Source of the DNA: Planctomycetota bacterium
GTDB taxonomy: Bacteria; Planctomycetota; Phycisphaerae; WQYP01
Direction: 5' to 3'
NCBI GenBank assembly: GCA_021816165.1
Contig: JAKAYZ010000224.1
Location: forward strand, 1 to 5,336
Length of the DNA stretch: 5,336 nt
In this document: positions 1-5,336 of the stretch, piece by piece
Numbering within the stretch: position 1 is the first letter of the stretch
How the letters are laid out: the number at the start of each line of letters is the position of its first letter
Notes under the pieces: model-generated
Seen by the model: only the letters and a program-made list of their open reading frames with translations
The model's database searches: none
Told to the model about the DNA's origin: nothing
Program-made: the position numbers and the translations under genes

Positions 1-110
1 TCGAGAGCGAACGGTTCGACGAGAAAGTGCAGCGGAGGTAGCGGGCGCGCGGCGAGCCAATCGTGCACACAGGCGCGCAACTCGCCATCGTGCAGCGCGT
101 CGGCGGGTTG
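1..110. other. Probable foreign or chimeric segment at the window edge
   Basis: This stretch is about 68% G+C by hand count, clearly richer than the prenyltransferase sequence after it. The plus frame leading into the prenyltransferase has a TAG stop at 39-41 and no family resemblance before about position 111. The minus strand has an open frame across the segment that reads like ordinary protein (it includes ELRACVHDWLAARPLPPLHF) and uses G/C-ending codons. That fits the edge of an unrelated minus-strand gene joined to a decapitated ubiA, either by assembly error or by a real rearrangement. I do not recognise that peptide. The join is inferred from the change in resemblance and composition. 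Confidence 0.4.
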
Positions 111-806
111 GACGCGCGCAATCCGCGTACGCTGCGCCGGCCCAGTGTCACCGGGGAAATTTCCGCGCCGTTTATGGCGGGGCTGCTGGTTTTAACCGGG
201 TTGCTGTTTATCGGCGCAACAGGGCTGTTTTACGTCCTGAAGCAGAATATCTTTCCGCTGCTGCTGTCGGCGCCGGTTCTGGCGTGGATCGCCGGCTACA
301 GCCTGACCAAGCGATTCACCTGGTTGTGTCATTTTGTGCTGGGCATTTCCTTGGGGTTGGCGCCGGTAAGTGCGTGGATTGCTATTGTTCCTCCGCACGG
401 GCCGGCGGTTGATCCGCAAATATTGCTTCTGGGGATTGCGGTAACTTTCTGGACGGCCGGCTTTGATATTTTATACGCGCTGCAGGATATGCAGGTGGAC
501 CGCAGTGAGAAACTATCCTCCATACCGGCGAAAATCGGTATCGGAAAGTCTTTGTGGGTGTCGCGGCTGTGCCACCTGCTGACAATCATGGCGATGACCG
601 CTTTTGGCAGCGGCTGGCTGGGGGGGATGCCGTTGGGCGTGCTGTTCTGGATCGGGCTGGCGGCCGTGCTGATCCTGCTGGTTGTTGAACAGTCCCTGGT
701 GAAGGCGAATGATATTTCAAAGGTCAATCTGGCCTTTATGACGGTCAACGGCCTGGTAGGGCTGGTATTTGGAACACTGGCGATTGCGGCGGTTCTGCTG
801 CATTAA
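63..806 (+). CDS. ubiA: UbiA-family prenyltransferase (MqnP-like), 5' end missing or replaced
   Basis: This integral membrane prenyltransferase would attach a polyprenyl chain to an aromatic acid in quinone biosynthesis. The first clear family signature is DARNPRTLRRPSVTG at residues 17-31. Next come YSLTKRFTWLCHFVLG (79-94), LGLAPVSAWIA (97-107) and the second Asp-rich motif FDILYALQDMQVD (134-146) with SSIPAKIG (152-159). SLVKANDISKVNLAF (211-225) and several hydrophobic helices follow. The FDILYALQD form and SIPAKIG resemble the menaquinone-type MqnP branch more than E. coli UbiA. Family members are about 280-290 residues, so roughly 55-60 N-terminal residues, including the first NxxxDxxxD Mg-diphosphate motif, are absent. 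The only in-frame start here is GTG at 63 with no Shine-Dalgarno, and residues 1-16 look unrelated. As drawn the protein should be inactive. The true gene probably starts outside this window in an unjoined sequence. Family assignment is firm; the MqnP versus UbiA choice and the start are not. Confidence 0.85.
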   Translation: MHTGAQLAIVQRVGGLDARNPRTLRRPSVTGEISAPFMAGLLVLTGLLFIGATGLFYVLKQNIFPLLLSAPVLAWIAGYSLTKRFTWLCHFVLGISLGLAPVSAWIAIVPPHGPAVDPQILLLGIAVTFWTAGFDILYALQDMQVDRSEKLSSIPAKIGIGKSLWVSRLCHLLTIMAMTAFGSGWLGGMPLGVLFWIGLAAVLILLVVEQSLVKANDISKVNLAFMTVNGLVGLVFGTLAIAAVLLH

Positions 807-825
807 AAGCGCCTGCGATTGCCCA

Positions 826-854
826 CCGGCGGCCTGATTGACAAGCCGCCGCGG
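826..854 (+). repeat. GC-rich inverted repeat after the prenyltransferase gene
   Basis: GGCGGC (828-833) pairs with GCCGCC (845-850) across an 11-base loop. The stem can extend by three pairs on the outer side if a two-base GC bulge is allowed. It lies 22 bases past the prenyltransferase stop, where a terminator would be expected, but no T-run follows, so a standard intrinsic terminator is doubtful. The loop carries the TTGACA box of the promoter candidate for the next gene, so it could instead be an operator. Confidence 0.3.
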
Positions 855-868
855 TTCCGGCATATAGA
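838..868 (+). promoter_or_regulatory. Sigma70-type promoter candidate for the 928-1890 gene
   Basis: A perfect TTGACA -35 box (838-843) is followed by TATAGA (863-868), a four-of-six match to the -10 consensus. The spacer is 19 bases, slightly long. Transcription would begin near 875, giving a leader of about 50 bases before the ATG at 928. The element is the only strong -35 match I noticed in the intergenic DNA and sits in the right place. Function is inferred from sequence only. Confidence 0.45.
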
Positions 869-914
869 TTTCCGGCGGTAACCCCGGCCGACCCCCGGCT
901 GTGCCATAAGTGAC

Positions 915-918
915 GGAG
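915..918 (+). promoter_or_regulatory. Ribosome binding site deciding the start at 928
   Basis: GGAG lies nine bases before ATG 928. It favours that start over the in-frame GTG at 910, which lies upstream of this site and has no Shine-Dalgarno of its own. Confidence 0.7.
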
Positions 919-927
919 AAAACAATC

Positions 928-1890
928 ATGTCAAGCTATAAATTTGGTGTAGCCGTTTTAGTGGTATTTGTACTGGTCATCGCGGGAATCGCCGCATATT
1001 TTATCTGGCCCAGCGGTCTGGGGCAGGCCTCGTCGCATGCCATGCGCAGAGGGTTTTTGCAAGCGATCAAGGTTAATGGTTCGTTGGGTGCTTTGGCTCC
1101 GGTATCAACCGGCGGCGGAGCCGGGGCGCTTTATGCCAAGGCCTATGAAAAGCTTATGGAAATCGCGCCGGACGCGGATTCGCTGGACAATGCCCGGCAC
1201 AATATCGCCCCGGAAAAGGATCCTGGCCTGATGGCCATAGTGACACTGCTGGAAAAAGCCGCCGCCAAATCCATAGGGCGCCGATACATGGTCTTTTCGC
1301 CAAAGCTGCCTGTTCCGGCAGTGGATGATCCGATTGCGGATCGTGTGGCGGCGCTGGGGGATATTTGTTCAACTGCGGGCGCGGGGTTGATGGCCGATGG
1401 TCGTCCCAAGGCGGCGGTGAAGGCCCTGCAGGCGAGCATGGTATTCGGTTATCGCGTGTGGAAGCGGGGATTGCTGGTGGATATACGGGGCAATGCGCTG
1501 GGGGCGATGGATGTCGGTGTGCAGGGGCTCACGCAATTGTATAAATCCGGACCGCTTGCGAATGCCGCAAAATTCGCCGCATGTGAAAAGTTGCACCGGG
1601 CCATCAGCCGGGCCACAAAAAAATGGTTTGCAAAATCCGGGTTTGTGTGCGTCATCGCGCCCAGGCCGGGGGACATGGTCTATATTGCGCGGCACGATCA
1701 AGACATTTCCTGGCGCATTGAAGCGATTATGGAACTCGGCGTGGCGCGCTGGGCGACGGATTACCAGCCCAGAGCGGCCGCCATCAAAAATTTTCTCCAT
1801 CGGCTTGCCGGCAGCCGGAATCCCTGGATTCGCCGGGCGGCGGCGCGGTCTATCGGCTTGACGCTTCACAATATCCAGGCAGCCGGTTGA
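928..1890 (+). CDS. Uncharacterised membrane-anchored protein with HEAT-like C-terminus
   Basis: I do not recognise this 320-residue protein. Residues 7-27 form one strongly hydrophobic helix (GVAVLVVFVLVIAGIAAYFIW) preceded by a single lysine, consistent with an N-terminal membrane anchor or uncleaved signal and a large periplasmic domain. A flexible Gly/Ser/Ala-rich stretch (51-67) leads into an alanine-rich, mostly helical region. Residues 102-115 and 142-206 look like paired helices of the TPR or alpha-solenoid kind, with GRPKAAVKAL at 158-167. Residues 262-312 resemble a HEAT-repeat pair, with IEAIMELGVARW followed by NPWIRRAAARSIG. No catalytic motif is visible. The start is ATG 928, supported by GGAG at 915-918; starting at GTG 910 would add six residues. 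The gene has its own promoter candidate and ends 22 bases from the convergent antiporter gene. A scaffold or protein-interaction role is a guess from the fold. That it is a real gene is well supported by its length, ribosome site and coherent hydrophobic N-terminus. Confidence 0.8.
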   Translation: MSSYKFGVAVLVVFVLVIAGIAAYFIWPSGLGQASSHAMRRGFLQAIKVNGSLGALAPVSTGGGAGALYAKAYEKLMEIAPDADSLDNARHNIAPEKDPGLMAIVTLLEKAAAKSIGRRYMVFSPKLPVPAVDDPIADRVAALGDICSTAGAGLMADGRPKAAVKALQASMVFGYRVWKRGLLVDIRGNALGAMDVGVQGLTQLYKSGPLANAAKFAACEKLHRAISRATKKWFAKSGFVCVIAPRPGDMVYIARHDQDISWRIEAIMELGVARWATDYQPRAAAIKNFLHRLAGSRNPWIRRAAARSIGLTLHNIQAAG

Positions 1891-1912
1891 ACCGTACCCG
1901 CGGCCGGCGGTT
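1890..1912. terminator. Weak bidirectional stem-loop between convergent genes
   Basis: AACCG (1890-1894) pairs with CGGTT (1908-1912). An inner CCG/CGG (1898-1900 with 1905-1907) closes a four-base loop, with a three-base bulge at 1895-1897. It fills the whole gap between the two stop codons. T-runs are minimal (TTT at 1911-1913), and AACCG could also pair with CGGTT at 1884-1888. Location is good; structure is only moderate. Confidence 0.3.
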
Positions 1913-4090
1913 TCACGCTGCGGCCGGCGCCTTGGATGCCGGCGCTTTGGATGCCGCCGCCTCTTTACGCGGTGCGCCGGCACTCTGCACAACCAGAATT
2001 GAACAACTGCTCGCATGGGCGACGAAACTCGGCCCGCTCCCCAGTAAATTCTGCTGCAGCTTCCACTTGGGTGAAATACCGAGAATAATCAGATCATGTT
2101 TGGTGGATTGCTCCACCACCACGCCGGCCGGATCACTGCTGGGCACAATCTGCATACGAATGTTTCGGCCGCCTTCCGGGTTCGGCAAAAAACGGTCCAC
2201 CAGGTCTTTCACTCCCATTTCTTCGTCCGAGGCGGCCCGCTGGGGTTTTACCACGTGCAAAATGGTAATCTGCGCATCGGCGCTGCGGCTGAAGAGTTGT
2301 GCGGCCATCAGCGCGCCGGTGTCCTGCGGTTCGCCGAGGTAGGGCACCAGAATCCGCTGCAACCCGCAAACCTTCTTGCTTATGAGAATGCCGGCATGGC
2401 ACGGCGCTTTTTTCAGCACCTGTTTCACCACGCCGCCGATGGCCGATGGATTCAGAATGCCGCGGTGAGCGCCCATCAAAATCCAGTCCGCATGCTGATG
2501 CTGTGCGACCCGGCAGATATCCCGGGCGATGGTGCGGCTGGGAAAACTAAGAGGCTGCATTGTCACCTTATGATCGGCGGCCTCCCTGGCGGCGAAATCC
2601 AGCGGGTCTTCGCCTGTTGAGCCCCGGGATTCGCGCGCGTGTTGCCAGTCGCCGGGTTCCAGCATGTGCAGTGCGGTGAGACGGCCGGGCCGCCCGGCCA
2701 ACAGTCCTGCCGCGAGTTGCACCAGCGTTTTGGATGTATCCGGCTGGGAAAGCGGAATGAGGATATGCAACTGGCTGCCGGCATCGGTTTGCTTTCCGGA
2801 CGATCGCGAGGCGATGCTTTGGCGAAGTTTGCGGCGCTGGGCGGGGAATTCGATGAGCCGGGTAAGGCCGGATGAAAAGACCGTGATGGCCAGCAATACG
2901 ACGATAAAAAGGGCCAGGCTTTGCGAACTGATGGCGCGCATCTGCCAGCCGATGCTCAACACGACCAGTTCCACCACGCCGTGGGTGTTCATCAAAAGTC
3001 CCAGCCGGGCCGCATCGGCGGTTTTGGCGCCCAGCAGGCGCGCCGGCCCGGCGGAGAAGATAAATTTTATCAGGAACAGGGCGCCGGCGAGTTCCGCGGC
3101 AGTGCGCCACACATCGTGGCCCACGAGGCCGGCGATATCGGTATGAAGGCCCATGTTGGCAAAAAAGATCGGCATGAGGATTAGAAGGGTAAGGTCTTCC
3201 AGCTTTGATGTGATGTGTTGCACAAACGCCTCATCCGCGGGAAAAATAAGTCCCATCATGAAGGCGCCGAAAATGGCGTTGATTCCCAGTACTTCCGTCA
3301 CCATGCCGCTCATCAGCAGCATAAACAGGGTGATGGCCAGCACATTTCGCGTCATGCGTCCGCGGACTTCAAAATGGGCGTAAAACCGCCACAGGAATCG
3401 GCGTATCACGAACATCATGACAATGACATAAGCCGCGGCGAGAAAGGCCGTGCGCGTACCCACCCAGACGGAGAACAAGATGGAGGATCCGGCGCCGGTC
3501 ATGTTCGCCCGGGCCAGGTCGTAAATAACCGCCAGCAGGCACCATCCGGCGACATCGAGTACCGCGGCGGTGGAAATGGCCAGCAATCCCGCGGGTGATT
3601 TTCCCAGATTCAAATCGCTGATGACGCGCGCCAGCACGGGAAACGCCGTCATCGCCATGGCGGTGGCCGCCATGAGAATAAACGCCAACGGGCTGGCTTC
3701 ATGGCCGCCCGCAAGATGATAGTGCAGGATAGTCCATGCGATGGCCAGTCCGCAGATAAATGGCCCCAGCAGACCGGTGATACCCGTGACCACCACCGTG
3801 GCGCCCTTGCCGCGCAGCGAGCCGATGTCCAGCTCCAACCCCACAATGAACATGAAAAAAATCACACCCAGTCCCGCCAGCAGGTTCAGCAGCGGGAGTG
3901 ATTCGGCGGGAAACAGCCAGTTCTGAACGCTGCCGTGCCACAGCAGGCCGAGGCCCGAGGGTCCCAGCAGAATTCCGCCGATCATTTCCCCCACGACTTC
4001 CGGCAGACCCATGAAGCGCAGCGCCGCGCCGCAGGACCGCGCCACCAGCAGAATGACGGCAATTTGAAGGACAAGGTGCTGGATTGTCAT
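1913..4090 (-). CDS. CPA2 cation/proton antiporter fused to two UspA-like domains
   Basis: This 725-residue inner-membrane protein should exchange K+ or Na+ for H+. Residues 1-412 form the Na_H_Exchanger domain with about 12-13 helices. Signatures are PEVVGEMIGGILLGPSGLG (30-48), FMFIVGLELD (79-88), MTAFPVLARVISDLNLG (147-163), GINAIFGAFMMGLIFP (269-284), PIFFANMGLHTDI (307-319) and MNTHGVVELVVLSIG (367-381). The ion-binding pair, usually DD in electrogenic CPA2 proteins, is L178-D179. The usual arginine of MNTRG is H370. A basic linker (419-432) leads to two UspA-like domains, about 440-571 (LHILIPL to ILIS) and 578-702 (LQRILVPYLG to SILVVQ). Their nucleotide loops (MGAHRG 539-544; LGISPKW 670-676) depart from the GxxG ATP-binding form. 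There is no TrkA-N/RCK domain. The tail is a low-complexity Ala/Lys/Pro repeat. ATG 4090 is chosen because it matches the family N-terminus; in-frame TTG 4102 would add four residues. The Shine-Dalgarno is weak. Family is certain; ion specificity is not. Confidence 0.95.
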   Translation of the reverse strand: MTIQHLVLQIAVILLVARSCGAALRFMGLPEVVGEMIGGILLGPSGLGLLWHGSVQNWLFPAESLPLLNLLAGLGVIFFMFIVGLELDIGSLRGKGATVVVTGITGLLGPFICGLAIAWTILHYHLAGGHEASPLAFILMAATAMAMTAFPVLARVISDLNLGKSPAGLLAISTAAVLDVAGWCLLAVIYDLARANMTGAGSSILFSVWVGTRTAFLAAAYVIVMMFVIRRFLWRFYAHFEVRGRMTRNVLAITLFMLLMSGMVTEVLGINAIFGAFMMGLIFPADEAFVQHITSKLEDLTLLILMPIFFANMGLHTDIAGLVGHDVWRTAAELAGALFLIKFIFSAGPARLLGAKTADAARLGLLMNTHGVVELVVLSIGWQMRAISSQSLALFIVVLLAITVFSSGLTRLIEFPAQRRKLRQSIASRSSGKQTDAGSQLHILIPLSQPDTSKTLVQLAAGLLAGRPGRLTALHMLEPGDWQHARESRGSTGEDPLDFAAREAADHKVTMQPLSFPSRTIARDICRVAQHQHADWILMGAHRGILNPSAIGGVVKQVLKKAPCHAGILISKKVCGLQRILVPYLGEPQDTGALMAAQLFSRSADAQITILHVVKPQRAASDEEMGVKDLVDRFLPNPEGGRNIRMQIVPSSDPAGVVVEQSTKHDLIILGISPKWKLQQNLLGSGPSFVAHASSCSILVVQSAGAPRKEAAASKAPASKAPAAA
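1916..1954 (-). repeat. Short tandem repeat encoding the ASKAP tail of the antiporter
   Basis: The last 13 codons read A-SKAPA-SKAPA-AA. Two near-identical 15-base units lie one after the other and contain GGATGCCGGCGC-like and GGCGCC blocks. The tail resembles low-complexity Ala/Lys/Pro linkers, has no TM character, and would be cytoplasmic after the second UspA-like domain. Replication slippage here would change tail length in steps of five residues without a frameshift. Confidence 0.6.
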
Positions 4091-4171
4091 GCAAGATTCC
4101 AAGTATCGCGCGGCACGCGCCGACCGTCGGTTCCGGCATCATACCGGATCACCCCTGCTTCTGCATGAAAT

Positions 4172-4178
4172 ATTTATA
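4172..4178 (-). promoter_or_regulatory. Possible -10 element for the antiporter gene
   Basis: TATAAAT on the minus strand matches five of six of the -10 consensus and stands in an AT-rich patch unusual for this region. No acceptable -35 box lies 16-18 bases upstream, so the call rests on the -10 and position alone. Confidence 0.25.
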
Positions 4179-4393
4179 GGTCCATCAAACCGGATGCGGG
4201 ATTGATTCGCCGCCGGCAATTTAACCGTGTGCCGGCCTATAACCACCGCCGGCGTTACGCAATATCCGCGGAGTCTGAATTCTACGGTCCGGTGATGCAG
4301 GTTTAGCCGCGGAAATGTCGATAAAACTGCGGAAGATCGCACCTTAACGCGCAGTGAATTCGCCGGCCGGTCAGGCCGCCCCGGTGTCGTATG

Positions 4394-4400
4394 AAAGGGA
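4394..4400 (+). promoter_or_regulatory. Ribosome binding site for the HD-family gene
   Basis: AAAGGGA ends six bases before ATG 4407. In that frame a TGA stop lies at 4392-4394, so ATG 4407 is the first possible ATG. The ATG at 4391 is in another frame and closes after a few codons. Confidence 0.65.
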
Positions 4401-4406
4401 TGCAGG

Positions 4407-5336
4407 ATGCCCGCTGTTGAAACGATGATCGCCCAGGCCGATAGTTCAACGATCGTTCGTCTTTCGGATGCGCCGCTGGCATGGATGAACATGTCCGATG
4501 CGCCGCGGGAGATATACCTGTCGGAACTCATAGGCGCTCTGAGTTACGCGCTGGACCTGACGGAAGGTTTACCGCCGGGACACTGCCTGCGAGCCTGCTG
4601 GCTGGGAATGAAAATCGGCTATCGTCTGGATTTGACCGAGCGCGAACTGTCGGATTTGTACTACACGATTCTGCTTAAAGATGCCGGTTGTTCCAGCAAT
4701 GCGGCCCGCCTGTTTGAGCTTTACGCCAATGACGAGCGCGAAATAAAACGGAATTACGCCACGCTGGATACGCAAAGCTTCACGCGTGTGGCCCGGTTTG
4801 TGCTGGCCAATCTGGCGCCGGAGGCGTCCCTGCGGGAAAAGCTCGGCAGATTTATTAATCTGGCCATGAACGGCGAAAAACTTCAAACCGAACTGGTGCA
4901 GGGAAGGTGCGAACGTGGATCGGAAATTGCCCGGCAGATGGGATTCAGTGAAGTGGTCGCGGAGGGAATCGCCTGCCTGGCGGAATATTGGAACGGCAAG
5001 GGCCGTCCGTCCGGGCTGGCCGCCACGGCCATTCCACTGGTAAGCCGGATCGCCCTCATCGCACAGGTGGCGGAGGTGTTTTACAGCGCCGGCGGAGCGG
5101 GCGAGGCGATCCGGCAGCTACGGGTGCGCAGCGGCGTCTGGTTTGACCCGGTGCTGGTGCAGACGGCGGTGGAACTGTCCGCCGAGCCGAATTTTTTCGG
5201 CGCGCTGGACTCGGCGGATCTGGAGATTCGCGTTCGTTCACTGGAGCCTTCAATCCATGCCTGCCTGGTCAATGATACGCAGATGGACGAAATTGCCGCC
5301 GCCTTCGCCCGTGTGATCGACTCCAAAAGCCCGTTT
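4407..5336 (+). CDS. Degenerate HD-GYP-family protein, 3' end outside window
   Basis: The frame stays open for 310 codons to the window edge. Residues 37-123 match the HD part of a family related to HD-GYP cyclic-di-GMP phosphodiesterases: YLSELIGALSYALDLTEG, then G58-H59, and LLKDAGCSSNAARLFEL (89-105). Residues 166-248 match the GYP half: GRCERGSEIARQMGF (166-180), EYWNGKGRPSGL (193-204), AIPLVSRIALIAQV (208-221) and RSGVWFDP (241-248). Active enzymes carry an HD pair and HHExxDGxGYP. Here the HD is K91-D92, the HH pair aligns with L191-A192, the D of DG is N196, and GYP is G-R-P (199-201). H59 and D92 are the only obvious surviving metal ligands, so catalysis is doubtful. KDAGCSSNA is, from memory, common to one HD subfamily, often joined to a LuxR-type helix-turn-helix; any such domain would lie beyond this window. 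Residues 1-36 have no recognised domain. The start is supported by AAAGGGA at 4394-4400. The gene is divergent from the antiporter, with no shown functional link. Confidence 0.85.
   Translation, partial: MPAVETMIAQADSSTIVRLSDAPLAWMNMSDAPREIYLSELIGALSYALDLTEGLPPGHCLRACWLGMKIGYRLDLTERELSDLYYTILLKDAGCSSNAARLFELYANDEREIKRNYATLDTQSFTRVARFVLANLAPEASLREKLGRFINLAMNGEKLQTELVQGRCERGSEIARQMGFSEVVAEGIACLAEYWNGKGRPSGLAATAIPLVSRIALIAQVAEVFYSAGGAGEAIRQLRVRSGVWFDPVLVQTAVELSAEPNFFGALDSADLEIRVRSLEPSIHACLVNDTQMDEIAAAFARVIDSKSPF

Larger units (their letters stand above)
4091..4406. other. Divergent intergenic region between antiporter and HD-family gene
   Basis: This 316-base gap must hold start signals for both flanking genes, which point away from each other. 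For the minus strand, TATAAAT (4178 down to 4172) is a possible -10 about 80 bases from ATG 4090, with no good -35. For the plus strand, TATAAC (4238-4243) is -10-like but also lacks a -35, and it is about 165 bases from ATG 4407. Three GCCGGC palindromes (4212-4217, 4231-4236, 4248-4253) surround that TATAAC. CCGCGGA occurs twice (4266-4272, 4307-4313). No convincing small gene or RNA is visible. Minus-strand open frames here run into the HD gene and have no family resemblance. Confidence 0.5.

Noticed and set aside
910..927. GTG at 910 as the start of the unknown membrane protein
   Set aside because: It lies upstream of the GGAG at 915-918 and has no ribosome site of its own. ATG 928 has good spacing.
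1369..2016. Long minus-strand frame of about 215 codons opposite the unknown membrane protein
   Set aside because: Arg/Pro/His-rich composition without domain resemblance, typical of the antisense of a GC-rich gene. It also overlaps the 3' end of the antiporter in another frame.
2096..3598. Several plus-strand frames of 80-175 codons across the antiporter
   Set aside because: All lie inside the minus-strand antiporter, which has strong family motifs throughout. Their translations are rich in His, Gln, Arg and Gly with no recognisable motif.
4091..4102. TTG at 4102 as the antiporter start
   Set aside because: It would add only MESC before MTIQHLVLQ. The family N-terminus aligns from MTIQ, and no ribosome site precedes TTG.
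4281..4366. Two GAATTC sites and two CCGCGGA copies as operator repeats
   Set aside because: Short, common in sequence of this composition, and without extended matching flanks.
4139..4531. Minus-strand frame of 130 codons across the intergenic region and the start of the HD gene
   Set aside because: It covers the supported start and ribosome site of the HD gene, has no family resemblance, and its translation has a shadow-like composition.

Overview
The window is bacterial DNA, moderately GC-rich by eye, with well-spaced genes and no mobile element, tRNA, rRNA or CRISPR array that I can recognise. A MqnP-like UbiA prenyltransferase, a CPA2 antiporter carrying two universal-stress domains, and a degenerate HD-GYP-type protein suit a free-living Gram-negative organism. 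The style (many singletons, an anchored protein of unknown family) would fit a planctomycete or related environmental lineage, but nothing here proves a phylum.

Layout. Positions 1-~110 look foreign to what follows: they are richer in GC, and family resemblance in the first gene begins abruptly at about position 111. Positions 111-806 (+) encode the C-terminal three quarters of a UbiA-family prenyltransferase of the menaquinone/ubiquinone type, without its first aspartate motif. A short intergenic stretch (807-927) holds a promoter candidate with a perfect TTGACA box inside an inverted repeat. It leads into an uncharacterised membrane-anchored protein (928-1890, +) with a HEAT-like C-terminus. 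The long minus-strand gene (1913-4090) converges on it with only 22 bases between the stop codons. This gene encodes a CPA2 cation/proton antiporter fused to two UspA-like domains. A 316-base divergent intergenic region (4091-4406) follows, then the start of a degenerate HD-GYP-family protein (4407 to the window end, +, cut off).

How the genes relate. There is no clear shared pathway or operon: the two central genes converge, and the antiporter and the HD gene diverge. The prenyltransferase belongs to quinone biosynthesis, the antiporter to K+ or Na+/pH homeostasis, and the HD protein probably to signalling or scaffolding. The most informative oddities are substituted key residues in three proteins: LD in place of the antiporter's DD pair, loss of most HD-GYP metal ligands, and the missing first Asp motif of the prenyltransferase. 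I did not find a convincing new multi-gene system.
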